Below, piece by piece: positions 49,013 to 58,017 of a DNA stretch of 64,000 bases. A model generated the notes under the pieces. The model did not search any database. It saw only the letters and a list, made by a program, of their open reading frames with translations, and was not told the origin of the DNA. Each line of letters starts with the position of its first letter. Position 1 is the first letter of the stretch. A program made the translations under genes and the position numbers. The stretch comes from Melghirimyces thermohalophilus. GTDB lineage: Bacteria; Bacillota; Bacilli; Thermoactinomycetales; DSM-45169. Where the stretch lies: the NCBI RefSeq assembly GCF_900102685.1, contig NZ_FMZA01000002.1, forward strand, positions 1 to 64,000. The letters are read 5' to 3'.

Positions 49013-51276
49013 AAGATCGGGAAATCATCGAGTACATGAGAACCAACGCATATAAACCGATGACCGCTGATGAACTGAAAGATTGCTTCCAAGTTGAAGA
49101 GGCAGATGCTTTTATGAGCATATTGGATCGGTTGGAAGAAGAGGGGTTGATCGTCCGTACACGGACCAACCGTTACGGTGTCCCCGAACGTCTCAATTTA
49201 GTGCGGGGGCGGTTACAGGGCAATGCCAAGGGGTTTGGTTTTGTAATCCCTGATGCGGATACCCCCTTTGAACAAGATGTGTTTATTCATGGAAACGAGA
49301 TGAACGGGGCCATGGATGGAGATATGGTATTGGCCCGGATTCACAGCATGAAAAAGGAAGGGCTTCGCCCGGAGGGGGAAGTGATTCGCGTTCTCCGCCG
49401 GGGGCGGACCGAAGTGGTGGGTACCTATACCGATTCCAAACACTTCGGTTTTGTGATCGCTGACGACAAACGCCTCTCCTCGGATATTTTTATCCCTAAA
49501 GAAGGCAAAAACAAAGCGAAGGAAGGGGATAAAGTCGTCGTCCAATTGACCGATTATCCTAAAGGCCGCCGCAGTGCGGAAGGACGGGTGAAAGAGATTC
49601 TGGGGCACAAAAACGACCCTGGCGTCGATATTCTGTCGGTGATCCGCAAATACCAGTTGCCCGAGGCCTTTCCCGAAGAGGTGCTGGCGGAGGCGGAGAA
49701 GGTACCCGATACCATTTCCGAAGAAGACCTTACCGGCCGGCGGGACTTGCGTGAGCGCCGCATGGTTACCATCGACGGCGAAGATGCCAAGGATTTGGAC
49801 GATGCGGTTTCCATCGAGCGTTTGGATAATGGAAATATCCGATTGGGGGTCCATATCGCCGATGTGAGTTACTATGTGCGGGAAGGAAGTCCGCTGGATC
49901 GGGAGGCTTACGATCGGGGAACAAGTGTCTACTTGGTGGACCGGGTAATTCCCATGTTGCCTCAGCGTCTGTCTAACGGCATCTGCAGTCTCAACCCCCG
50001 AGTGGATCGTCTGGCCATGACTTGTGACATGGAGCTGGATGGAAAGGGCAACGTTATTCACCATGATATCTACCCCAGTGTGATTCGTACCGATGAGCGG
50101 ATGACCTACCAAGCGGTAAAGCAGATTCTGGTGGATGAAGATCCGGAACTGATCGAACGGTACGCGCCCCTGGTGGAAGATTTTCGGCTGATGGGCCACC
50201 TCGCGGAAGTTTTGCAGCAGCGTCGCTTCGCCCGTGGAGCGATCGACTTTGACTTTCCCGAGGCTAAAATCATCATCGGAGATGGGGGCAAGCCGGTCGA
50301 TATCGTGAGAAGACCCCGTACTATCGCGGAACAGATGATCGAAGAGTTTATGCTGGTCGCCAACGAAACCGTGTCGGAGCATTTTTATAAGAAGAAGGTG
50401 CCGTTTATGTACCGGATCCACGAACATCCGGATACAGACAAATTGGAATCCTTCTTTGAGTTTATCACACACTTTGGTCACCAGGCCCGAGGAAAGGCGG
50501 ATAAAATCAAGCCCCGGGTACTGCAGCAGCTCCTGGAGGAGATTAAAGGACGTCCGGAAGAACCGGTGATCAGCACCGTGATGCTGCGCTCCATGCAACA
50601 GGCCAAGTATTCTTCGGAGTGTCTCGGCCATTTCGGGCTGGCAGCCCAGTTTTATTCCCACTTCACCTCCCCGATCCGGCGTTACCCTGATCTGGTGATT
50701 CACCGGATTATGCGGGAAGTGTTGGAAGGGGGTGGAAAGCTATCTGATAAACGGAGGGCGGAATTGAAGGAGTGGTTGCCTGGAACCGCTCAGCACACAT
50801 CGGAGCGAGAGCGGATCGCCATCGACGCGGAGCGGGAGACGGACGATCTGAAGAAAGCCGAGTTTATGATGGACAAGGTCGGGGAGACCTTTGACGGCAT
50901 CATCAGCAGTGTCACATCCTTCGGTGTCTTTGTGGAACTGGACAACACCGTGGAGGGTTTGATTCACGTCAGCTTTATGACCGATGACTACTACCATTTC
51001 AATGAAAGTTCCATGTCTCTGGTGGGCGAACGGACCGGGAAAGTGTACAACATCGGTGACAAGGTTACGGTGAAAGTGGCTGGAGTCAACCTGGAAGAGC
51101 ACAAGGTTGACTTTGAGTTCGTCGATATGGATAAACCAGAACAACCTCAATCGGAGTCCCAGTGGATCCATTCAAAGCAGAAGAAGGAGAAAGTCCGGTT
51201 ACAGGGAAAAGACAACGGTCATAAGGACCGCGGAAAAAGAAAAAGGAAGAACAAAGGGGGACGCCGGACCGACTGA
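49006..51276 (+). CDS. rnr: Ribonuclease R
   Basis: A 756-residue 3'-5' exoribonuclease that degrades structured RNA and, with SmpB and tmRNA, non-stop mRNA. Layout: winged helix (about 1-60), two cold-shock domains (to about 220), RNB catalytic domain (about 245-575) with DAKDLDDAVSIERL metal-binding aspartates, S1 domain (about 625-710, GETFDGIISSVTSFGVFVEL) and a very basic Lys/Arg-rich tail. The start TTG at 49006 is 8 bases after AAAGGAG and overlaps the est stop; GTG 49009 is an alternative. Confidence 0.96.
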   Translation: MVKDREIIEYMRTNAYKPMTADELKDCFQVEEADAFMSILDRLEEEGLIVRTRTNRYGVPERLNLVRGRLQGNAKGFGFVIPDADTPFEQDVFIHGNEMNGAMDGDMVLARIHSMKKEGLRPEGEVIRVLRRGRTEVVGTYTDSKHFGFVIADDKRLSSDIFIPKEGKNKAKEGDKVVVQLTDYPKGRRSAEGRVKEILGHKNDPGVDILSVIRKYQLPEAFPEEVLAEAEKVPDTISEEDLTGRRDLRERRMVTIDGEDAKDLDDAVSIERLDNGNIRLGVHIADVSYYVREGSPLDREAYDRGTSVYLVDRVIPMLPQRLSNGICSLNPRVDRLAMTCDMELDGKGNVIHHDIYPSVIRTDERMTYQAVKQILVDEDPELIERYAPLVEDFRLMGHLAEVLQQRRFARGAIDFDFPEAKIIIGDGGKPVDIVRRPRTIAEQMIEEFMLVANETVSEHFYKKKVPFMYRIHEHPDTDKLESFFEFITHFGHQARGKADKIKPRVLQQLLEEIKGRPEEPVISTVMLRSMQQAKYSSECLGHFGLAAQFYSHFTSPIRRYPDLVIHRIMREVLEGGGKLSDKRRAELKEWLPGTAQHTSERERIAIDAERETDDLKKAEFMMDKVGETFDGIISSVTSFGVFVELDNTVEGLIHVSFMTDDYYHFNESSMSLVGERTGKVYNIGDKVTVKVAGVNLEEHKVDFEFVDMDKPEQPQSESQWIHSKQKKEKVRLQGKDNGHKDRGKRKRKNKGGRRTD

Positions 51277-51290
51277 CGGTCCCCTTTTTT
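51266..51290 (+). terminator. Terminator-like hairpin at the end of rnr
   Basis: GGACCG / CGGTCC around the rnr stop codon, then CC and six T. Confidence 0.7.
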
Positions 51291-51362
51291 GCAGTTTGAC
51301 GGCCGTCTCTTCTTGTTGTTATACTAAAAGATGCAGTTTTTTCACAAAGGGGTGTGAGTACG

Positions 51363-51833
51363 ATGCCGAAAAAAGGTGGGGCCAAAGTGGTGGCGCGGAA
51401 TAAGAAGGCTTTCCATGACTATCACATCGAAGATACCTATGAAGCGGGTATCGTGCTCACCGGGACGGAGATCAAATCGATCCGCCAGGGGCGGGTAAAT
51501 CTGAAGGATAGTTACGCTCTGATCGATAAGGGAGAGATCTACCTCCTCAATATGCATATCAGCCCCTTTGAGCAGGGAAATCGGTTTAATCCGGATCCTA
51601 CTCGAACTCGGAAGCTGCTTTTGCACAAGGAACAAATCAGCAAGCTGATCGGTTTGACCCAACAGAAAGGACTGACGCTGGTGCCGCTGGATCTGCACCT
51701 TCGCAATGGATTTGCCAAGGTTCAGCTGGCCCTGGCTAAAGGGAAAAAGCTGCACGACAAGCGGCAAGCCATCGCTAAGCGGGATGCGGATCGGGAAATA
51801 CGCCGCGAACTGAAGCATAAAATGATGCGTTAG
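51363..51833 (+). CDS. smpB: SsrA-binding protein SmpB
   Basis: A 156-residue protein that binds the tRNA-like end of tmRNA and brings it to stalled ribosomes. Motifs: [47 protein letters not shown], and the basic C-terminal tail [13 protein letters not shown] that enters the mRNA channel. ATG 51363 matches the family start; GTG 51354 is an upstream option. The gene sits between rnr and ssrA. Confidence 0.96.
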   Translation: MPKKGGAKVVARNKKAFHDYHIEDTYEAGIVLTGTEIKSIRQGRVNLKDSYALIDKGEIYLLNMHISPFEQGNRFNPDPTRTRKLLLHKEQISKLIGLTQQKGLTLVPLDLHLRNGFAKVQLALAKGKKLHDKRQAIAKRDADREIRRELKHKMMR

Positions 51834-51836
51834 CTC

Positions 51837-51866
51837 TTTACATTTGTCACTATACCATGGTATAAT
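51837..51866 (+). promoter_or_regulatory. Promoter of ssrA
   Basis: TTTACA, 18-base spacer, TATAAT with an upstream TGG (extended -10). Confidence 0.75.
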
Positions 51867-51902
51867 GCCATTCGTTAACGATTGCTAGTCCTGTTGATCC
51901 TT

Positions 51903-52271
51903 GGGGGCGTTTTTAGGATTCGACGGGGGCAGATCGAGCGTCGGTAGCGAGCCGAGGGGCTGCGTCCTTCGTTAAAAACGCGGATCGCCAAATGTAACTG
52001 GCAAACAACAACCTCAAGCTCTGGCTGCTTAATACAAGTCAGTCAGGATCCGTCTCTCCATCGCCCGTGTGGAGTGTTCGGGTCTCATAACTGAAGCGGG
52101 CTAGCTGACCGGAGGTGCTGCCGCCCGGGAAGCGAAAGATAGGCAGCTGGCTCGTCGAAGCGCCTGTCGTCGGGCAGTTCGATGAGTGAGATCTTAATAC
52201 GGCGACTGCGCTCGGAGAATCCGACGTGGCGATGTCTCCGGACAGCGGTTCGACTCCGCTCGCCTCCACCA
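51903..52271 (+). ncRNA. ssrA: Transfer-messenger RNA (tmRNA)
   Basis: A 369-base tmRNA with encoded CCA. The tRNA-like ends GGGGGCG and CGCCTCC pair, and the T-arm GGTTCGACTCC is present. The tag reading frame (52000-52032) runs GGC AAA CAA CAA CCT CAA GCT CTG GCT GCT TAA, giving Gly-Lys-Gln-Gln-Pro-Gln-Ala-Leu-Ala-Ala, the usual ALAA degradation signal recognised by ClpXP. It is followed closely by tRNA-Thr with a shared terminator. Confidence 0.96.
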
Positions 52272-52292
52272 CATATTCACAAGCATCACTGT

Positions 52293-52368
52293 GCTGATGT
52301 AGCTCAGCTGGCAGAGCACTTCACTCGTAATGAAGGGGTCGGGGGTTCGAATCCCTCCATCAGCACCA
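52293..52368 (+). tRNA. tRNA-Thr (anticodon CGT)
   Basis: A 76-base cloverleaf with encoded CCA: acceptor GCTGATG / CATCAGC, D-arm TAGCTCAGCTGGCAGAGCA, anticodon stem CTTCA / TGAAG with loop CTCGTAA (anticodon CGT, codon ACG), T-arm GGTTCGAATCC. It lies 21 bases after tmRNA. Confidence 0.96.
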
Positions 52369-52374
52369 AACAAC

Positions 52375-52404
52375 ATCGCCTTTCTCTCAAGAAAGGCGAT
52401 TTTT
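52375..52404 (+). terminator. Intrinsic terminator after ssrA/tRNA-Thr
   Basis: ATCGCCTTTC / GAAAGGCGAT 10-bp stem, loop of 6, TTTT. Confidence 0.9.
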
Positions 52405-52573
52405 GTTGGCAGATTTATTATAACTGGACCAAACGGGCATAGTGGTGATATCTTTGTAAAGATGTTTGATCGGCTAGAGAAACATGCGGGCGGGGCCTTC
52501 GATGTGAAAAAGGCCACATATCACGGATAAAGCAGTTGGATCGAGGATACAAAAGTGAAAAAGGAGGCCGCAG

Positions 52574-54028
52574 ATGAATCAAGCAAGTACCGCCAGCCAT
52601 TTACCACCCAAGGAAAAGGCGGCGATGATTGCCGCGTTATTAACGGGTGCTTTCATGGGGATTATCAATGAAACACTGTTAGCAACTGCCCTTCCGACTA
52701 TTCAGCATGCCTTTTCCATTTCCCAAAGCGAAGTACAGTGGCTGACCACTGCCTTTTTGATGACCAACGGGATTATGATTCCGATTTCGGCGTTTTTGAT
52801 CGAACGATTTACCACCCGGGGATTATTTCTGACTGCAATCGGCTTATTTGGGACCGGAACGGTGATCGCAGCGGTCGCTCCCACTTTTTACGTGCTTTTG
52901 ATCGGTCGCATTGTGCAGGCGGCCGGTTCAGGGGTGATGTTGCCCCTATTGATGACGGTCTTATTGGCCGTAATCTCCGTAGAGAAACGTGGGACGACCA
53001 TGGGAATGATCGGGATCGTGATCGCTTTTGGGCCGGCGATCGGACCCACCCTGTCCGGTTGGCTTCTCCAACATTTCTCCTGGCGTGCTCTCTTTCTCAC
53101 TGTTATCCCCATTGTGGCGATCACCATGATCGTCGCTGCCCTTTTTTTGCGGAATGTGACGGAGCTCTCGAAGCCGAGAATCGATCTCTTATCGATTCTC
53201 CTCTCCACTTTTGGGTTTGGTTCCTTTCTGTACGGGTTCAGCATTGTATCGGAGAGGGGTTGGGGCAATCCGGTCGTTCTCACGGCGATCCTTTTCGGAA
53301 CTCTTGTCATTGGACTTTTCGTCTGGAGACAACTCTGTTTGAAAACCCCGATGTTGGATTTCCGTGTGTTTCGATTTCCGATCTTTACCCTGGCAATCAT
53401 GATCACGATGGCCGTCCTGATTTCCTTGATCGGTGCGGAAACCCTGCTCCCGCTGTTTATGCAAAATGTGTTGGGTTACACGCCGCTGGAATCGGGACTG
53501 ATGCTCCTTCCAGGCGCGGTGGTCATTGGCATTATGTCCCCGATCACCGGTCGTCTGTTTGATCAATATGGCGCCAAATGGCTGGCTTTGATCGGCCTAG
53601 CCACTGTAACGGTGACTACTTTTCTGTTTACCGACTTATCCCTTGAAACTTCCTTCACCTATTTAACCCTGATTTACGCTGTGCGCATGCTAGGGCTCTC
53701 CCTGTCCTTGATGCCCGTGATGACCTCCGCCCTCAACCAGCTGCCTCCGAAGTGGTATTCCCATGGATCGGCCCTGGCCAACACCCTGCAGCAGATTTCC
53801 GCCTCCATCGGAACCGCCGTCCTGGTGACACTGGTGGCTACAGGAACACAATCTTATCAGCCGGATGCTTCCGTTCCACCGGACCTCATCCCGCAGCTGG
53901 CCCAGATAACAGGATTTCAATGGGCATTCATGGGGAGTACCGCCCTCGCGGTGATCGCCTTTTTGTTGTCTCTGTTTCTTCCCTCCCCGCAAAAAGAAAA
54001 AGCGATCGTTGCTAAAAACCATGGATAA
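52574..54028 (+). CDS. DHA2-family (EmrB/QacA type) MFS multidrug exporter
   Basis: A 484-residue transporter with about 14 membrane segments. LLATALPTIQHAFSISQSEVQW is the family N-terminal motif (segment after helix 1), RIVQAAGSGVMLPLL is motif B with its arginine, and GPAIGPTLSGWLLQHFSWRALF is motif C of drug:H+ antiporters. Relatives include LmrB and MdeA. The substrate is not predictable. The start ATG follows AAAAAGGAGG. No linked regulator; the 170 bases upstream show only the tRNA terminator and an unassigned stretch. Confidence 0.88.
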   Translation: MNQASTASHLPPKEKAAMIAALLTGAFMGIINETLLATALPTIQHAFSISQSEVQWLTTAFLMTNGIMIPISAFLIERFTTRGLFLTAIGLFGTGTVIAAVAPTFYVLLIGRIVQAAGSGVMLPLLMTVLLAVISVEKRGTTMGMIGIVIAFGPAIGPTLSGWLLQHFSWRALFLTVIPIVAITMIVAALFLRNVTELSKPRIDLLSILLSTFGFGSFLYGFSIVSERGWGNPVVLTAILFGTLVIGLFVWRQLCLKTPMLDFRVFRFPIFTLAIMITMAVLISLIGAETLLPLFMQNVLGYTPLESGLMLLPGAVVIGIMSPITGRLFDQYGAKWLALIGLATVTVTTFLFTDLSLETSFTYLTLIYAVRMLGLSLSLMPVMTSALNQLPPKWYSHGSALANTLQQISASIGTAVLVTLVATGTQSYQPDASVPPDLIPQLAQITGFQWAFMGSTALAVIAFLLSLFLPSPQKEKAIVAKNHG

Positions 54029-54041
54029 ATGATAAAAGAGG

Positions 54042-54066
54042 ACCACGCCATATGTAGGGGCGTGGT
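54042..54066 (+). terminator. Terminator-like hairpin after the MFS gene
   Basis: ACCACGCC / GGCGTGGT, loop of 9, followed by a weak T stretch (TTATTC). Confidence 0.6.
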
Positions 54067-54206
54067 TTATTCAATCCTTGCACTACATTTGTTCCTATAG
54101 CTCAGTAGGAAATTCGTTCATAGCAAAGGCAGAGTTGAAGGAACCTTAGCGAAGAATACAGCGGAAACGTTGTTTTTATCACAAGTTGGACGAGTGGTGA
54201 GTGAAG

Positions 54207-54653
54207 ATGGATGTCGTTTTGATGTTGCTAGTGATTACGATCTTAGGTGTGATCTCTAAAAACGCCACGGTTTGGATTGCAGGTGTGGGACTGTTGGCCC
54301 TCCGCCTGTGGCCGGGAAACCAGCCCTTGGCATGGACGGAGCAGTATGGATTGAAGATCGGGGTCATCATTTTGACGATGGGGGTGCTGGCACCGATCGC
54401 CTTAGGGAAGATTCCCTGGTCCCTGCTGGTCAATACGATGAAGAGCGCGGCCGGTTTGGCTGCAATTGTCGTCGGGGTTCTTGTGGCTTATCTCGGGGGA
54501 AGAGGAGCCACCTTGTTGACCAATCAACCGACGATCGTGACGGGGTTGATGATCGGGACGATCCTGGGGGTTGCCCTGTTTCGCGGCGTACCGGTTGGCC
54601 CTTTGATTGCGGCGGGGATTTTGTCCTTGTTTACTCAATTTTTGCGTGGCTGA
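54207..54653 (+). CDS. DUF441 family membrane protein
   Basis: A 148-residue protein of the DUF441/UPF0756 family (YtwI of Bacillus, YeaL of E. coli), with four to five membrane helices at about 3-20, 26-42, 50-72, 82-100 and 112-145. Conserved pieces are GVISKNATVWIAG, MGVLAPIALGKI and TGLMIGTILGVALFRGVPVGPLIAAG. Function is unknown. ATG 54207 follows GGTGAG; GTG 54201 would sit on the ribosome binding site. Confidence 0.82.
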   Translation: MDVVLMLLVITILGVISKNATVWIAGVGLLALRLWPGNQPLAWTEQYGLKIGVIILTMGVLAPIALGKIPWSLLVNTMKSAAGLAAIVVGVLVAYLGGRGATLLTNQPTIVTGLMIGTILGVALFRGVPVGPLIAAGILSLFTQFLRG

Positions 54654-54681
54654 TCCAGCTGGCCTCATTCATCAATAATAG

Positions 54682-54729
54682 AAGCTGCATTTCAGGTCCT
54701 TTCCCTCCTGAGATGCAGCTTGTTTTTTT
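54682..54729 (+). terminator. Strong intrinsic terminator after the DUF441 gene
   Basis: AAGCTGCAT plus TTCAGG pairs with CCTGAG plus ATGCAGCTT, followed by G and seven T. Confidence 0.88.
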
Positions 54730-54846
54730 AATCGCTTCTCAACAGGCATATGTGGAGGTTCTGTGCATGGAACACCAGCCTGCCGCCCATACTAATCTCG
54801 GGCAACCCCCCCGCTCATGATGGATGGGGAAGGAGGGATCATTGGG

Positions 54847-56313
54847 GTGGCTGATCAAGAGGATAAGCAAAAAAGGCGATTTTCCATACGAAGAAAGTTA
54901 AGACCTCGGTTGGATAAAGAGGATGTCACCGTTGTCGATACCGATGTGGCGAGAAGAGCGGTTTTAGCTACCGCTATCGGCAATGCTATGGAATGGTTTG
55001 ATTTCGGTATTTATTCTTACCTGGCTGTGACCATCGGCAAAGTCTTTTTTCCGGAACTGACCGGCGGAGTGCAATTGATCTACACCTTTGCCACCTTTGC
55101 CGTCGCCTTTCTCGTCCGTCCCTTGGGCGGCCTGTTTTTCGGGATGTTGGGAGATCGCATCGGCCGGAAAAAGGTGTTGGCCATCACCTTGATCTTGATG
55201 GCACTAGCTACTTTAAGTATCGGATTGATTCCCAGTTATGCTTCGATCGGCGCCACGGCGACGATCTTGTTGCTGATTGCCCGCTTGGTGCAAGGATTTT
55301 CAACCGGGGGAGAGTATGCCGGGGCGATGACTTTTATCGCCGAATCGACACCGGATAAAAAGCGGGGCGTGATGGCGAGCGGGTTGGAAGTGGGCACACT
55401 GGCCGGCTATATCGCCGGAGCCGGTTTGGTCACTTTGCTCACGTTTATGTTGGGAGAAAAAGCCATGGTGGAGTGGGGATGGCGCATCCCCTTTATAATC
55501 GCCGCTCCGCTAGGCTTTATCGGTTATTACCTGCGGAACCACCTGGAAGAGACGCCTGCTTTTGAAGCTTTGGAAGAGGCGAGGGAAGAGGAAAGCGACT
55601 ACGTGTCGATGAAAGAGATCGTTGTCTCTTATTGGAAAACGCTTTTGATCGGCATGATCGTAGTCTTTTTTTACAACGTCGTCAACTACATGGTCTTGTC
55701 CTACATGCCTTCCCACTTATCTGCTGTGCTCGGTTATGGAGAGACGAAAGGACTGCTGTTGATCGTCATCGTCATGGTGATCATGATCCCGATCGTTATC
55801 CTGATGGGATATTTCGGCGATCGAGTGGGCGCTAAACGGATTGTACAGGCTGGACTGATCGGGTTGATCTTTTTATCAGCTCCTGCCTTCTGGCTGATTG
55901 GAAGTGGCGATATTTGGCGCGTCTTTTTAGGGCTGATGTTGCTGGCCGTCTTCTCCTCCACCTTCCAGGGAACCATGCCGTCGTTGTTGCCATCACTCTT
56001 TTATACCGAAGTGAGATACGGGGCGCTGGCGATCACCTACAACGTATCAGCTTCCCTGTTTGGCGGCACCACCCCTTTGCTGGTCTCTTGGTTGATCAAT
56101 GCGACTGACAACCGGAACATGCCGGCCTATTATATGATCTTTGCAGCCGTTGTCGGCATGATTGTGGTCACTTATTTTGTCAAAGATACCTCCGGCAAAT
56201 CACTGCGTGGTTCGCCGCCAGCGGTGGAGGAGAAGCAGGAAATCAAGGAAGTGTTGGAGGAGCCGGAAGAAGCCCTGTGGTGGCGGGAGGAAAAAGATAA
56301 AGGAAATTCATAA
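54847..56313 (+). CDS. MHS-family MFS transporter, ProP type (proline/glycine betaine symporter)
   Basis: A 488-residue 12-helix transporter of the metabolite:H+ symporter family. GNAMEWFDFGIYSYLA in helix 1 and the loop FGMLGDRIGRKKVLA are signatures; RLVQGFSTGGEYAGAMTFIAE follows. The closest known type is ProP, an osmoprotectant importer. The C-terminal tail is acidic and Glu-rich (about residues 450-488) and may form a short helix, recalling the regulatory coiled coil of E. coli ProP but not clearly homologous. GTG 54847 with AGGAGGG 9 bases upstream is preferred to ATG 54817. Confidence 0.87.
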   Translation: MADQEDKQKRRFSIRRKLRPRLDKEDVTVVDTDVARRAVLATAIGNAMEWFDFGIYSYLAVTIGKVFFPELTGGVQLIYTFATFAVAFLVRPLGGLFFGMLGDRIGRKKVLAITLILMALATLSIGLIPSYASIGATATILLLIARLVQGFSTGGEYAGAMTFIAESTPDKKRGVMASGLEVGTLAGYIAGAGLVTLLTFMLGEKAMVEWGWRIPFIIAAPLGFIGYYLRNHLEETPAFEALEEAREEESDYVSMKEIVVSYWKTLLIGMIVVFFYNVVNYMVLSYMPSHLSAVLGYGETKGLLLIVIVMVIMIPIVILMGYFGDRVGAKRIVQAGLIGLIFLSAPAFWLIGSGDIWRVFLGLMLLAVFSSTFQGTMPSLLPSLFYTEVRYGALAITYNVSASLFGGTTPLLVSWLINATDNRNMPAYYMIFAAVVGMIVVTYFVKDTSGKSLRGSPPAVEEKQEIKEVLEEPEEALWWREEKDKGNS

Positions 56314-56327
56314 ACAACTTGTGGTTT

Positions 56328-56373
56328 GGTCCCGTTTTCTTGCCGAATAGGCGAATGCGGGATCCTTTTTTTT
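56328..56373 (+). terminator. Probable terminator after the ProP-type gene
   Basis: GGTCCCG / CGGGATCC outer stem (one bulge) around an inner TTGCC / GGCGA stem, then eight T. Confidence 0.6.
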
Positions 56374-56519
56374 ATGGAATCCTTGGGTTGACCGCTTCTA
56401 ACGAGGAAGATACCCCCTCGACACGCACTCCCTGCAGTCCGGACTGTTTGATCATCCATCACAGAATCGTTGCCAGGAGGGAGTGAGCCGATCTTGAATC
56501 CGGCAGAGCACTGAATAAC

Positions 56520-56770
56520 TCCCAAGTCGGCAGCCGCCGGATTTCCCCAAGTTCTTGATCCGGAGCGGAAATGGTACAGAAAACCAGGGTTCCGACCACC
56601 GAATCGAAGGTGTGAGCCGGGTAGGGGGAGATTCTCGGCGTCAGCCGCGAGGGTTTGGATGAGGACAGAGGTTTGTTGCGCCTGCTTGCGGACGGGTAGC
56701 TTCCCTGGTCCTGGCTTGATAATAAGGGAAATGGATTCCCGTCCCTGAACCGATCTTTAGCACGTCTCTT
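56520..56770 (-). pseudogene. Remnant of a class I SAM-dependent methyltransferase
   Basis: The 580-base gap after the ProP-type gene contains, on the minus strand, pieces of a Methyltransf_11 protein. The clearest is FDSVVGTLVFCTISAPDQEL followed by GEIRRL, the segment around motif II of this family; just upstream a shifted frame reads FPYYQARTREATRPQAG, matching the usual stretch after the glycine-rich SAM loop. The SAM loop itself and the C-terminal third are missing and at least one frameshift is needed. No start with a ribosome binding site is present. Confidence 0.55.
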
Positions 56771-56894
56771 TTCCAGCTTTTTGCACGTTCCAGGGACAGA
56801 TAGTTTTTGTCTTAAACTCTTTCTCAAGCCAATATCCTGTGGCTTATTTACGGGGTGCTCTTCATATACATGGGACAAGATGAAGGGGGTGGCT

Positions 56895-57470
56895 ATGATG
56901 TCCATCACTATGTGGGCATGGTGGGGAATCGGATTGGGGTTGGTGTTGTGGTTGATCGCTTTATCCTTGACCCGTTCTCCCCGGACACCCAGTGATGGGA
57001 TGGTATGTTCCATGTCTACGGGAACCGCGACAGGGACCGGAGTGGGCGTCTACCTGCCAGTCGTCTGGCACCACTCTTTTTTCTCGTCGGCGTTGTTTGG
57101 TTTTGCCGCGGGGGCGGTGGTTGGATGGTTAATCGGATGGAAAAGCGGGGTGCGAGGCGTACTAGAAGGGACCGTAGCCGGGTGGATGGGAGGGCTCATG
57201 GGTGCGATGACGGCAGTGATGGTTCCTGCCCAATCGGGGGTTCTCTTGTTTCGCTTAACCAGTGTACTGGTGGCCGGCGTCCTCTTTATGGTCTTTTTAC
57301 TCCTGTCCGCCCACAGATCCTCCACAGAAAAAGGGAGCTCTTTATTCAGTCCTCTTTTGTTTTTCGTGGTGATTCTCGGCTTTCTGATGGTCTCCCACTT
57401 TCATTCGCCGGCGTCATGGGATCACGGTCCGATGCATGAACAACATGGGGCTGGAGGTTGGTGGGTATAA
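56895..57470 (+). CDS. Hypothetical multi-pass membrane protein
   Basis: A 191-residue membrane protein that I do not recognise. Hydrophobic segments are at about residues 5-25, 54-78 (Ala/Gly-rich, ALFGFAAGAVVGWLIGW), 85-105 (GTVAGWMGGLMGAMTAVMV), 113-133 and 147-165. The glycine-rich middle helices resemble packed glycine-zipper pairs. The C-terminal tail is His-rich (HFHSPASWDHGPMHEQHGAG), which could bind metal such as copper; that is inference. ATG 56895 follows AAGGGGGTGG. No neighbour suggests a role. Confidence 0.65.
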   Translation: MMSITMWAWWGIGLGLVLWLIALSLTRSPRTPSDGMVCSMSTGTATGTGVGVYLPVVWHHSFFSSALFGFAAGAVVGWLIGWKSGVRGVLEGTVAGWMGGLMGAMTAVMVPAQSGVLLFRLTSVLVAGVLFMVFLLLSAHRSSTEKGSSLFSPLLFFVVILGFLMVSHFHSPASWDHGPMHEQHGAGGWWV

Positions 57471-57653
57471 CCCCTCTCAAGCTTGCCTTAAAAGATGCTT
57501 GCATCGTGCCTGACCCGGGCGTTTTTCGTTTCCATCTCCATCATTTCGCTTGTCTATGGGATATCAAAGCGGTTCCTTTACCATGCGAACGGAGAATTCC
57601 CTTTATGGTATATTACATATAAAGGATTCAATTGAAGGAAGTTATATGGGGAA

Positions 57654-57992
57654 ATGAAGACAACCATGTTGCGAACGCTTGCCGAACCTAACCGATTACA
57701 GATGGTCGAGCTCTTGCGTGACGGCCCCCTCTCGGTAGGGGAGATCGCCGAAGAGCTGGGGATCCGCCAACCGCAAGCCTCCAAGCATCTCCGTATACTT
57801 AGTGATGCCGGGATTGTGGAAGTCGATGTGGTCGCCAATCGGCGCATTTACAAGTTGCGGTATCTGGCGTTCCAAGAGTTGGACGCATGGTTGGCCTCTT
57901 TCCGCCGTCTCTGGGAAGGGAGACTGGACCGCTTGGATGATTATTTGAAGGAACTGCAAAGTAAGGATGGGAAACGTGAAGGCAAGCCGTAA
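57654..57992 (+). CDS. ArsR-family transcriptional regulator
   Basis: A 112-residue winged helix-turn-helix repressor: LAEPNRLQMVELLRDGPLSV leads into GEIAEELGIRQPQASKHLRI, the recognition helix, then the wing GIVEVDVVANRRIYKL. It lacks the metal-binding cysteines of the arsenic sensors. It is immediately upstream of an AHSA1-type gene, a common pairing in which the regulator controls the SRPBCC protein. Confidence 0.88.
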   Translation: MKTTMLRTLAEPNRLQMVELLRDGPLSVGEIAEELGIRQPQASKHLRILSDAGIVEVDVVANRRIYKLRYLAFQELDAWLASFRRLWEGRLDRLDDYLKELQSKDGKREGKP

Positions 57993-58017
57993 ACCAGAGA
58001 CCAGGGGGGATATGGAC

